NCBI GenBank assembly: GCA_017795005.1
Contig: CP051242.1
Coordinates: forward strand, 1,426,001 to 1,490,000
Source: Balneolaceae bacterium
GTDB taxonomy: Bacteria > Bacteroidota > Rhodothermia > Balneolales > Balneolaceae
Reading direction: 5' to 3'
DNA length: 64,000 bases
In this document: in pieces, positions 45,910 to 53,703 of the stretch
How positions within the stretch are numbered: position 1 is the first letter of the stretch
Layout: each line of letters opens with the position of its first letter
The notes under the pieces: model-generated
The model's input: the letters and a program-made list of their open reading frames with translations, nothing else
Databases searched by the model: none
Told to the model about the DNA's origin: nothing
Position numbers and translations under genes: made by a program

Positions 45910-46593
45910 TTAACGTCCCTGATTCCTTTTTTCCCAATGAGTAAGATCCAATTCAAGGTCGCTAAAAAAGTCAGTGAATTTTTGTGGTGAATCAGTTTGA
46001 ATATCAAAAAGGAGTAAATCATTACTTTTGTCAGAAAAATATTCTGTTACTGCATTAATATGTTCATCCCATTCGTTGCTCCAGCAATTCATTAACTCTT
46101 CTTCAGAGTTATGAATATTATCTCCGCATCTACAGGAACGGTAAGTAATCCGGTTGTTTTTAAGATTCAGGTTCAACCTGCTATTTAACCAATCCTGTTT
46201 ATCACGTGTGTTTAAAATAAACTTACTTCCCGGATATTGTTCATACAGCGTTTTGAAATATTTGAAGGCATATATCGGAGGATGAGTCTGAATATCTAAT
46301 TCCGCCTCTTTAAGATACTTTCTGAAAATCGGGTATCTCCATTTAAGTTTAGGTAATCTCCACATATTCACTTTTTCCATATCCGTGTAGAGATCGTATT
46401 TCGGGCAATAGGATAGAAGAGATTCACCTTTAATTTTCGCAAGTTCAATTCCTACTGCAATAGTTCCTTTATTCCAGTGAGCGGCAGAGTAACCATTCTG
46501 CTCAAAAAGATAGGCAATGGACGATGTCCCACATCGGTTAAATCCTATCTGAAAAATAAAATAAGGAAGCTTTTTTTTTGGTTTGAAAAACAA
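45910..46593 (-). CDS. Sulfotransferase family protein
   Basis: The 227-residue protein has the 5'-phosphosulfate-binding-like loop FQIGFNRCGTSSIAYLFEQNG near residues 14-34 and the 3'-phosphate region YPGSKFILNTRDKQDWLNSR near 125. This is the pattern of bacterial PAPS-dependent sulfotransferases. Several Cys (CRCGD) are clustered near residue 155. Acceptor unknown. It is monocistronic, with 60-100 bases to each neighbour. Confidence 0.8.
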   Translation of the reverse strand: MFFKPKKKLPYFIFQIGFNRCGTSSIAYLFEQNGYSAAHWNKGTIAVGIELAKIKGESLLSYCPKYDLYTDMEKVNMWRLPKLKWRYPIFRKYLKEAELDIQTHPPIYAFKYFKTLYEQYPGSKFILNTRDKQDWLNSRLNLNLKNNRITYRSCRCGDNIHNSEEELMNCWSNEWDEHINAVTEYFSDKSNDLLLFDIQTDSPQKFTDFFSDLELDLTHWEKRNQGR

Positions 46594-46652
46594 TCGACCG
46601 AGTTTAAAATGATTAATGAAAGAATGATGGTACGAAAACAGTAACTGAGCTG

Positions 46653-47144
46653 CTAGTCAAGTTCTGAAAGGAGGTTTGAAATATCCAGCGGACGGGTAAA
46701 CATTTCTATGGAACCATCCTGTTTCCTCGGCCATTGAGCTTCAGGTCTGTCCCAATATAATTCCACACCATTTTCATCCGGGTCATCAAGATATAAAGCT
46801 TCAGATACTCCATGGTCTGAGGCACCTGACAAAGGATATTGTTCATCCATTAATCGTTTAAAAATGACAGCTAAATCTTTACGGGTTGGAAAAAGAATGG
46901 CTGTATGAAAAAGTCCCGCACTTCTTTTAGGAGCTGGAGGAGCACCAAGACTGTTCCAGGTATTCAATCCAATATGATGATGGTACCCTCCGGCGGAAAT
47001 AAATGCTGCCTGTTCACCATAAGTGGTTATAAGTTCGAATCCTAACAATCCACAATAGAAATCAAGCGAACGTTCAAGATCAGATACTTTCAGATGAACA
47101 TGTCCGATTTTTGTTTTAGCAGGGATTTTATACTGATTCTCCAT
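46653..47144 (-). CDS. VOC family (glyoxalase/extradiol-dioxygenase fold) protein
   Basis: The 163-residue protein shows two betaalphabeta-beta-beta modules: IGHVHLKVSDLERSLDFYCGLLGF with a metal-ligand His, GGYHHHIGLNTW, GLFHTAILFPTRKDL with the second His, and VSEALYLDDPDENGVELYWDRP with the ligand Glu. This resembles catechol-2,3-dioxygenase-like or CatE-like proteins of one-domain length. Substrate unknown. Confidence 0.85.
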   Translation of the reverse strand: MENQYKIPAKTKIGHVHLKVSDLERSLDFYCGLLGFELITTYGEQAAFISAGGYHHHIGLNTWNSLGAPPAPKRSAGLFHTAILFPTRKDLAVIFKRLMDEQYPLSGASDHGVSEALYLDDPDENGVELYWDRPEAQWPRKQDGSIEMFTRPLDISNLLSELD

Positions 47145-47204
47145 ATTGAAAAATGTTTTTCAATAGGTAAGGGGATTCAGAGCAAGAAACAAGAAATTTA
47201 TAGC

Positions 47205-47310
47205 TCACCAGATTGGTAAAGCCTCAATTCTTATGCCAAAATATTTCAAGTTTTCCTCTAGTTCATGGAGGTCAATGCCTGAAACATCGATGCGCAATAC
47301 CTTTTCTTCT
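47205..47310 (-). pseudogene. Short C-terminal gene remnant beside a palindrome
   Basis: On the minus strand the frame ending at the TGA (47205-47207) reads as a protein-like tail: EKVLRIDVSGIDLHELEENL, then YFGIRIEALPIW. Upstream in the same frame the 81-bp hairpin at 47296-47376 is read without a stop (TPPLSSPLIKGRIEEG). The frame then runs into the DUF559 stop region and ends at a TAA near 47403, with no start codon suited to a gene. I do not recognise the family. It looks like the end of a gene cut by insertion of the repeat/DUF559 segment. Confidence 0.35.
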
Positions 47311-47376
47311 GACCCCTCCTCTATCCTCCCCTTGATTAAAGGGGAGGATAGAGGAGGGGTCAGAAGAAAAGGTATT
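47296..47376. repeat. Perfect 38-bp-arm palindrome next to the DUF559 gene
   Basis: The left arm 47296-47333 starts AATACCTTTTCTTCTG and ends CCTCCCCTT; the loop GATTA is at 47334-47338; the right arm 47339-47376 is its exact reverse complement. Similarity continues imperfectly outward (GCGCAT versus AGCGAT). The core CCCCTCCTCTATCCTCCCC is shared with the tandem repeats at 47851-48290 and resembles the unit at 203-242. No T-run follows, so it is probably a mobile-type palindromic repeat, though the RNA would fold into a very strong stem. Confidence 0.9.
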
Positions 47377-47394
47377 AGCGATGGGTCATAAGAT

Positions 47395-47805
47395 CTAACT
47401 TTTTAATAATGTTTTAATTGTGGTCAAAACCTCGTTCATTTCTTCAAGTTCTTCAAGTTCTTCAAGTTCTTCAAGTTCTTCAAGTTCTTCATTTCTTATT
47501 CTTAAGACATGTAAACCAAGCTGATGCATTACTACATCTCGTTGATGGTCATATTCTTTTTGGAAATCATGCACCTTTCCATCTAATTCAATCACTAATT
47601 TTTTCTCAGCACAATAGAAATCGGCGATAAAGAAGTAGGTTCTATTTCGATCCTTGCGATAGATAATAGGTTTCTGACGTAGTAATTTATATCCCAGTAA
47701 CTTTCGGTAGCGTATCTCTTGCCATAGTTTCCTTTCCGAAGGTGTTTGATTCTTCCTGAGTTCACGCGCTAGCTCCGTTATACTTTTTTTGTTTACTGAG
47801 TCCAT
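47395..47805 (-). CDS. DUF559 (Vsr-like) endonuclease-domain protein
   Basis: The 136-residue protein has the DUF559 pattern: ELRKNQTPSERKLWQEIRYRK, LLGYKLLRQKPI, then FFIADFYCAEKKLVIELDGKVH, where Asp and Glu-x-Asp match the PD-(D/E)xK nuclease core, followed by YDHQRDVVMHQLGLHVLRI. Such stand-alone nucleases often sit among GC-rich intergenic repeats, as here. The C-terminus holds five EEL repeats encoded by a 9-base tandem repeat (47442-47486). It is flanked by the palindrome at 47296-47376 and the 169-bp repeats upstream. Role unknown; a link to repeat spread is inference. Confidence 0.85.
   Translation of the reverse strand: MDSVNKKSITELARELRKNQTPSERKLWQEIRYRKLLGYKLLRQKPIIYRKDRNRTYFFIADFYCAEKKLVIELDGKVHDFQKEYDHQRDVVMHQLGLHVLRIRNEELEELEELEELEELEEMNEVLTTIKTLLKS
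47442..47491. repeat. 9-bp microsatellite inside the DUF559 gene
   Basis: CTTCAAGTT is repeated five times (47442-47486), then CTTCA. On the coding (minus) strand this gives in-frame EEL repeats; the period is a multiple of three, so gain or loss of units changes length but not frame. Confidence 0.9.
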
Positions 47806-47844
47806 ACCAGTATGACCGGGTTTAAGTCAATTCCTTACAAAATT

Positions 47845-48290
47845 CACACCCACCCTTATTCCCTCCCTATGCTCAGGGAGGGAGACGTGTTAATGGATAA
47901 AAGATGTTAACAAGGAGCTTCCTCCCTTGATTAAAGGGGAGAATAGAGGAGGGGTAGAAAAAAGGGAAGACCGAGGAGGTGGAAGAAGTAGCGTGGTAAA
48001 TAAAAGATAAATTCATACCCACCCTTATTCCCTCCCTATGCTCAGGGAGGGAGACGTGTTAATGGATAAAAGATGTTAACAAGGAGCTTCCTCCCTTGAT
48101 TAAAGGGGAGAATAGAGGAGGGGTAGAAAAAAGGGAAGACCGAGGAGGTGGAAGAAGTAGCGTGGTAAATAAAAGATAAATTCATACCCACCCTTATTCC
48201 CTCCCTATGCTCAGGGAAGGAGACGTGTTAATGGATAAAAGATGTTAACAAGGAGCTTCCTCCCCTTGATTAAAGGGGAGGATAGAGGAG
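47845..48290. repeat. 169-bp tandem repeat, about 2.6 copies
   Basis: Units start at CACCCTTATTCCCTCCC at 47851, 48020 and 48189, a period of 169. By eye the first two copies are identical; the third has small changes (GGGAAGGAG for GGGAGGGAG, CCTCCCCTTG for CCTCCCTTG) and is cut off near 48290. Each unit contains two palindromes: CCCTCCCTATGCTCAGGGAGGG, and CTCCCTTGATTAAAGGGGAG with a GAATAGAGGAGGGG tail. The 519-base region 47806-48324 holds these repeats and no gene. Confidence 0.9.
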
Positions 48291-48324
48291 GGTCATAAAA
48301 GAAGGGACGGGATGGGTCAGAAAT

Positions 48325-49029
48325 CTACACCAAAATATTCTCGCCGATTTCCGGAATAACTACTTTGGTATCGGTGATTTCTTCCAGCACTTCTTTGAAT
48401 TCATTGGGATCGGCATCGATAGGAGGCCATGTTCCATAATGCACCGGAACGGCAATTTCAGTATCAATCATTTCCACAGCATAGGCTGCTTCTTCGGGTC
48501 CCATGGTAAAGTGATCGCCAATTGGAGCCAGTACTACATGAGGTTCATATAACTGTCCGTAGATTTCCAGATCTGCGAAAATATTGGTGTCTCCCATGTG
48601 ATAGATGCAAATATCGTCTTCAAAGGAAAGAATGAGTCCGGCAGGATCACCCGCATATTGACCGTTGTACGAAGAACTGTGATTAGCCGAAACCATGGTT
48701 ACAGAGAAATCATCAAAATGAACCGTTCCGCCTTTGTTGAAACCAATTGCCTGATCTTCAGGAAGTCCGTCTTTGGTTAGCAATCCGATTAATTCAAGTA
48801 TCCCAACTACTTTTGCTCCGGTATTTTTGGCTATCTCAATCGTATCGCCAACATGATCATCATGTCCGTGAGTAAGTAATACAAAATCAGCTTCTTTCAC
48901 TTCCTTTAACTCATCGGGTGTGGAAGGATTTCCATTCAAAAAAGGATCGATGTAAATAATGTGTCCTTTAGGAGAGATAATTTTTGTTGCTGAATGGCCA
49001 AGCCAGAATGCCTTTACGTTAGTTTCCAT
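48325..49029 (-). CDS. UlaG-like metal-dependent hydrolase (MBL fold)
   Basis: The 234-residue protein has the metallo-beta-lactamase motifs: FWLGHSATKI near the start, YIDPFLNGNP, VLLTHGHDDHVGDTI (HxHxDH), VSANHSSSYNGQYAGDPAGLIL with a further ligand His, IYHMGDTNIF (Asp) and VPVHYGTWPP (His). All ligands are present. Its subfamily (YtkL/UlaG-like) covers hydrolases of uncertain substrate. It ends about 35 bases from the tandem repeat block. Confidence 0.9.
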   Translation of the reverse strand: METNVKAFWLGHSATKIISPKGHIIYIDPFLNGNPSTPDELKEVKEADFVLLTHGHDDHVGDTIEIAKNTGAKVVGILELIGLLTKDGLPEDQAIGFNKGGTVHFDDFSVTMVSANHSSSYNGQYAGDPAGLILSFEDDICIYHMGDTNIFADLEIYGQLYEPHVVLAPIGDHFTMGPEEAAYAVEMIDTEIAVPVHYGTWPPIDADPNEFKEVLEEITDTKVVIPEIGENILV

Positions 49030-49123
49030 GTCTATTAAATTTTTGAGTTCGAATTCACTAAGTAAAATGAAGATCAGCCCAACTTAGTTCCAAGAGTATT
49101 ATTCGTTATGATCTGTTATCTTC

Positions 49124-49527
49124 ATGGAAATAAGTGAAAGCATGGGAATTTTTGATTCAATCTTTGGCAGCGATACTCCCCGGAAAGATGAGGTCTGGAA
49201 TGTTCTTGTTCAGAATGAAGAAGTGGATGAGATTTTTATGGCTTCAAATAGTGCACCTCAAGTTATTCTGAAGCACAGTAATAGTTGCGGAACCAGCTAC
49301 TTCGCCAAAAAAATGTAGAATCAATTTCTAAAGACGAATTAGGTGATTCTACTCTTCATCTGATTGATGTTATACGAAGCCGACCTGTTTCAAACTATCT
49401 TGCAGATAAAGCAGGAGTGAGGCATGAATCCCCACAGATTTTCGTGATTAAGAACGGAGAAGTGGTTTGGCAAGCCTCTCACGGTATGGTGACGGCGGAT
49501 AAGTTGATGAAAGCGCTCGAAGTATAA
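49124..49527 (+). pseudogene. YtxJ (DUF2847) bacillithiol-system protein, frameshifted
   Basis: Two overlapping frames together make a complete YtxJ-type thioredoxin-fold protein. The first (to the TAG at 49316-49318) gives FDSIFGSDTPRKDEVW and LKHSNSCGTSYFAKK with the conserved Cys; the second continues NVESISKDELGDSTLH, IDVIRSRPVSNYLADKAGVRHESPQ and VIKNGEVVWQASHG. They join at a run of seven A (GCCAAAAAAATG), where a one-base insertion or a -1 slip restores the frame. It could be a true frameshift, a sequencing error, or slippage. The likely start is the ATG at 49142. YtxJ is thought to act in bacillithiol redox chemistry. Confidence 0.8.
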
Positions 49528-49598
49528 GGACAAAGGAACAGGGAAAAGGGAAAAGGGAGAAAGGATTTGGTTATACTTCTCCTTTCTCCTTTCTCCTC

Positions 49599-50510
49599 CT
49601 AACCTCTTGGATGAAACTGCTTATGTGTTTGATGTAGTAAAGACCGATCAACGTGAGTATAAATTTCTGTAGTCAGAATAGAAGCATGTCCCAGCATCTC
49701 CTGAACTGCTCTTAAATCTGCACCGCCTTCCAGTAAATGAGTGGCAAACGAATGCCGGAAAATATGCGGATATACTTTCTTTGTGATATCGGCTTCCTTG
49801 GCAGCTTTCTGAACAATGTTCCATACGCTCATCCGGGTTAAAGCCCCACCGCGTTGATTCAGAAATACTTTGTTTTTGGCTTTATCGGCTTTCTTTGGAT
49901 TAAAAAAAAGAGGCCGTGCCTGCTCGATGTAATGTTCCAAGGCATCCTGCGCAATTTCACCAACCGGAACCAGTCGTTCTTTACTCCCTTTACCAATCAC
50001 ACGGATAAATCCTATTTCAAAAAACATTCGGTCCGTTTCCAGATCGGTTAGTTCACTTACGCGCATTCCTGTTCCGTACAAACATTCCAGAATTGCTTTG
50101 TCCCGAATTCCTGCTGGTTTGGTAGTATCAGGAGTATCCAGCATTGCCTCGATTTCCTGAGGATCCAGTATTTCGGGGAGTTTTTTAGCTTTTTTGGGGA
50201 GTTCGATTAATTCTGCTGGATTAGCCGCTGTGATTCCTTCGACAACTGCAAATTCATGGAAGCCTCTGATACTGGAGATATTTCGGGCAAGTGATCCTGC
50301 CGAAAGCAGTTCATGATCCATGAGGTAATTCAGAAAGTCCTCGATGTGAGAAAGACTAACCCCTGCAAGATCCGAGATCTTTTTTTCAACCAACAGGAAT
50401 TGCAGGTACCGGTTTAAATCATTTTCATAGGAAACAATGGAATTACTGGCGAGACCTTTTTCAAGTTTTATGAATTGAAGATATAAGTCCAGTTCCTGTT
50501 TAAATCTCAC
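49599..50510 (-). CDS. xerD: Tyrosine recombinase XerD
   Basis: The 303-residue protein has the N-terminal SAM-like DNA-binding domain (SNSIVSYENDLNRYLQFL) and the catalytic domain with all tyrosine-recombinase residues: Arg in YGTGMRVSELTDLE, Lys in GKGSKERLVP, His-x-x-Arg in HIFRHSFATHLL, His in LGHASILTTEIYTHV and the nucleophile Tyr in the same stretch. It resolves chromosome dimers at dif with XerC. It is 2 bases downstream of the 7TM-HD gene, so they are probably one unit. A short polypurine/polypyrimidine hairpin (about 49530-49596) separates it from ytxJ. Confidence 0.93.
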   Translation of the reverse strand: MRFKQELDLYLQFIKLEKGLASNSIVSYENDLNRYLQFLLVEKKISDLAGVSLSHIEDFLNYLMDHELLSAGSLARNISSIRGFHEFAVVEGITAANPAELIELPKKAKKLPEILDPQEIEAMLDTPDTTKPAGIRDKAILECLYGTGMRVSELTDLETDRMFFEIGFIRVIGKGSKERLVPVGEIAQDALEHYIEQARPLFFNPKKADKAKNKVFLNQRGGALTRMSVWNIVQKAAKEADITKKVYPHIFRHSFATHLLEGGADLRAVQEMLGHASILTTEIYTHVDRSLLHQTHKQFHPRG

Positions 50511-50512
50511 GA

Positions 50513-52921
50513 TTAGGTTTGTTGAGATTCTTCTTCCTGTGATTCCTGGTTTTCTGAAAGATTTGTTTCCTGTTCATCCTTTTTTGTCTGTGCTTTTTCA
50601 GCTTCTTCTTTATCTCTTTTCTGATCTTCAGGATATTCAATTCTGCTATGGTATACACCAACCAGAATATTCAAAAATGTTTCTTTGATCACTTGTAAAT
50701 CTCTGAAGGTAAGTGGACAATGACTTAACTGTCCTTCAGTAACCCTGTCATCTACCATTCGGTTTACCAGGTTTTCTAATTTGGTATAGGTAGGGTTTTT
50801 CATCGCCCTTGAAGCGGCTTCAATTCCATCTGCAAGTAATAAAATTCCTGTTTCTTTAGTGGATGGAAGTGGACCTTCGTATTTGAATTGTTCTTCATCC
50901 AGCATTTCTTTCAGGTTTTCATCTTCTTTGGCTTTTTCAAAAAAGTACCGAATAATGGAAGTCCCGTGATGAGTTTCAATAAAGTGAATAAGCGTTTTTG
51001 GCAGACCATGTTCTTCAGCCATCTTCACACCTTCACTTACATGAGCTTTAATCACCATCGCACTCATTTGTGGTTTCAGCTTATCATGTTCATTGACTCC
51101 ACCAGATTGATTTTCTACGAAATAATCAGGCTTGATCATCTTTCCGATATCATGATATAATGCTCCAACTCTGCCTAGCAATGAGTTGGCACCAATGGCA
51201 GATGCGGCTGCTTCCGAAAGATTCGCTACTTGCAAACTGTGGTGGAAAGTACCCGGCGCTTTATTCATCAAATCTTTAAGTAATGGCTGGTTTGTATCAC
51301 CAAGTTCTAGCAGTGTAAAGTCGGTGGTAACTCCAAACAGTTTTTCAAACAGCAAAATGATTGGGTATGTGAACAAAATAAACACAGAGTTTATCGCGAT
51401 GTACATCAGATTATCAATAACAACTTGCCATCCATCCATACGGGCAAGACTGAATGCTCCCATGGTAATCACATAGGTAAGAAATACTATACCGGGTGTA
51501 GTAAAGAAAAACTGTGAGCGGTCTTTAACATCCCTAACCGAAAAAACGCCCATCGAGCAAGCGGCAATTGTAGTTATAGTGAATTCAAAATTATATCCGT
51601 GCACTAACCCAATTAAGGATGCAAGGGTAACGGAAGCGATAATTCCAACTCTGGAATCAAAAATGATAGTGAGAATAATGGGTGCAATTGCAACGGGAAT
51701 GATATAGGGATGAGCGACATCCAAAGTAACGATAATGGCTGTTGCAATACTGATTAAACTAAGTGTGAGAAAGACCAGGAAGAAGAGTCCATTGTGAGAG
51801 CTGATTTTCCTACGATAGAGATAGAGGTACATGAAGAAAACCAGAGAAATAACTATCACCAATATGACACCGCCACCAAACCTGAGCCAGCGCTCCAGTT
51901 CAGATGCATTTAATGAACGTGCTTCATCCAGACTAGCCAGAATATTAGCGGTCTCTTCATTAACAATATCTCCACGGCGAATAATTACCTGACCCTGAGC
52001 CATAGCACCTTTCGTTTCTGAGATATTTGCGATGGCTTCATTTAAACGCTCTTGTCGGCGTTCTTCACTGATTTTGTAGTTCGGCGCAATTACCTTGTTA
52101 TACAATTCGATCCCGAGTCGAGCCAGGTCTTCGGGCAATATTCTGTTTAGCTGAAACTGGGCGTATTCATTTGCTCCACGGAGATCACGAACACGTGCGA
52201 TGTTGATAGGTTGTTCGGTACTTAAAGAAGGATTCAGAACGGTGATTTGGTCGGCATTAATATTAGCCTTATTAACGTTGATAATTCCCTGATTAAGCAT
52301 TTCATCAATCACAGATTCTAGCTCCTGTTTAACCCGGATTCCGCTAAATAGGTTATCAGGGAGACTGTTACTCTTAACATCATGGTAACTAATTAGAAGC
52401 GTATTGAGAGCGAAATCGGTAATACCAATATTAGATTGCTCATATTCTCTACTGAACCTAAGGCTGTCGTCCAGAATAGTTGTACTGTTATCATCTTTCG
52501 ACGTTTGCCAATCATTGTAGCTTTCAAGTATAGGTTGTAGTGATCGGTATAATGAATCCAACCTGGTTTGAATGGCAATAGAAACACCTTCATCTACCAC
52601 AAAAATTGGGGAGAGCTGTTCTTCTATAGCCTCCTCCTCAGTAGCAATTTCCTCAGTAGTTTTCTTAAGCGCAAAAGTATAAGGGGCAGTTAAATCCTCG
52701 GCCCTCCAGGGTTGTCCAACGGTATAGTTGAAGGTAGACCGAACCGACGTTCTGGGTAGGGAAAAAACCGAGATAAGTATAAAGCAGATGAAAATGAAAG
52801 CCCTTAAATAAGGATTCCTTTTAAGAGAGTATGCTTCCTGCTCTTTTTTCATTTTTTCGCCTAGCAGAGGAACCATCTCTTTTTTCTTTCTGCTTAATCC
52901 GATTTTTTCAAGAAAACCCAT
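50513..52921 (-). CDS. 7TM-HD (PgpH-like) cyclic-di-AMP phosphodiesterase
   Basis: The 802-residue protein has one transmembrane helix near residue 40-60, a large extracellular 7TMR-HDED region (about 65-350) with RRGDIVNEETANILASLDE, seven transmembrane helices (about 355-540) and a cytosolic HD domain: GTFHHSLQVANLSEAAA (His), GALYHDIGKMIKPDYFVENQ (HD), HVSEGVKMAEEHGLP and ETHHGTSIIRYFF. The C-terminus is Glu/Gln-rich and disordered. This is the layout of PgpH, which hydrolyses c-di-AMP. It precedes xerD. Confidence 0.9.
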   Translation of the reverse strand: MGFLEKIGLSRKKKEMVPLLGEKMKKEQEAYSLKRNPYLRAFIFICFILISVFSLPRTSVRSTFNYTVGQPWRAEDLTAPYTFALKKTTEEIATEEEAIEEQLSPIFVVDEGVSIAIQTRLDSLYRSLQPILESYNDWQTSKDDNSTTILDDSLRFSREYEQSNIGITDFALNTLLISYHDVKSNSLPDNLFSGIRVKQELESVIDEMLNQGIINVNKANINADQITVLNPSLSTEQPINIARVRDLRGANEYAQFQLNRILPEDLARLGIELYNKVIAPNYKISEERRQERLNEAIANISETKGAMAQGQVIIRRGDIVNEETANILASLDEARSLNASELERWLRFGGGVILVIVISLVFFMYLYLYRRKISSHNGLFFLVFLTLSLISIATAIIVTLDVAHPYIIPVAIAPIILTIIFDSRVGIIASVTLASLIGLVHGYNFEFTITTIAACSMGVFSVRDVKDRSQFFFTTPGIVFLTYVITMGAFSLARMDGWQVVIDNLMYIAINSVFILFTYPIILLFEKLFGVTTDFTLLELGDTNQPLLKDLMNKAPGTFHHSLQVANLSEAAASAIGANSLLGRVGALYHDIGKMIKPDYFVENQSGGVNEHDKLKPQMSAMVIKAHVSEGVKMAEEHGLPKTLIHFIETHHGTSIIRYFFEKAKEDENLKEMLDEEQFKYEGPLPSTKETGILLLADGIEAASRAMKNPTYTKLENLVNRMVDDRVTEGQLSHCPLTFRDLQVIKETFLNILVGVYHSRIEYPEDQKRDKEEAEKAQTKKDEQETNLSENQESQEEESQQT

Positions 52922-53077
52922 TAGGTATAGCCGTATTTAAAATTATGGTACAAGTTTACCAACACACCTTAAATTTACAAATCTATTTGTTCGGATAGTA
53001 AGTCTATTAAATATTAAGAAATGAAACTGAAAGCTCTGGATCCGATTTAAGGTAGAAATTTGAATTAAAAACTAACT

Positions 53078-53659
53078 ATGAAAAAGCAATTAACAATTTT
53101 TACTCTTTTACTATCAATTATGATGGCACCAAGCCTGACTAAAGCTCAGGATGGATTTTTTTCTGATGCACGTACTCTTGGAAAAGGAACAACTGCATTA
53201 AGTATACAACCTGTTTTTTTAACTGAACAGGAAGATTTTATGTTGATATTCAGAGGAGCATACGGAATACAAACCGGGCTTACTGGTCACGCAAAATTAG
53301 GTGTATTCGAAGACGAGATTTATTTCGGTGGTCATATTGAAGGAAATATTGCTTCAGAACCTAATGCAGGACTTTCCGTTGCAGTTCTGGGTGGATTATA
53401 CACCTATGGTGAACTCGGTCTGAAGACTGGTATTAATGTCAGCAAATATCTTGATCCTATTTCAATTTATACCGGTGTAAATTATCAACCATTATTTCTG
53501 GATGGTACCACTCTTCATAGTGTATTAGTTCCGGTTGGATTAGATATACACTTAAGAAACACTGAAAAAGTGGATTTAATCTTTGAAGCAGATATTCCGG
53601 TTAATGATGATGCTCAATTTCTACAGGCACTATCATTAGGAGCACGTTTTTACCTGTAA
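53078..53659 (+). CDS. Probable outer-membrane beta-barrel protein
   Basis: No family recognised. The 193-residue protein has a signal peptide (1-23, ending TKAQD). It consists of short amphipathic strands such as TTALSIQPVFLTEQ, DFMLIFRGAYGIQTGL, HAKLGVFED and AGLSVAVLGGLYTYG, with aromatic girdle residues, ending ALSLGARFYL, a barrel-like terminus. An eight-stranded outer-membrane barrel is a reasonable guess. It stands alone with its own terminator. Confidence 0.6.
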   Translation: MKKQLTIFTLLLSIMMAPSLTKAQDGFFSDARTLGKGTTALSIQPVFLTEQEDFMLIFRGAYGIQTGLTGHAKLGVFEDEIYFGGHIEGNIASEPNAGLSVAVLGGLYTYGELGLKTGINVSKYLDPISIYTGVNYQPLFLDGTTLHSVLVPVGLDIHLRNTEKVDLIFEADIPVNDDAQFLQALSLGARFYL

Positions 53660-53668
53660 ATAAAGTTT

Positions 53669-53703
53669 AGCTCCTGGATATTGATTCAGGAGCTTATTTT
53701 TTT
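53669..53703 (+). terminator. Terminator after the barrel gene, embedded in the hisA 3' end
   Basis: AGCTCCTG, ten-base loop, CAGGAGCT is a perfect 8-bp stem followed by TATTTTTTT on the + strand. The right arm also encodes the last codons and stop of hisA on the minus strand, so the structure serves the convergent gene too. Confidence 0.8.

Noticed and set aside
47845-48290. Possible CRISPR array
   Set aside because: The period is 169 bases, the copies are identical throughout with no variable spacers, and no cas genes are near. It is a tandem repeat.
49528-49598. Polypurine/polypyrimidine stretch between ytxJ and xerD
   Set aside because: It looks like a modest AGGAGAAAGG-type hairpin acting between convergent genes; too imprecise to list as a firm terminator.
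49599-50510. XerD as the integrase of a mobile element (for example the LamG insertion)
   Set aside because: The sequence and context (next to the 7TM-HD gene) fit the housekeeping XerD, and it is 29 kb away from the insertion.
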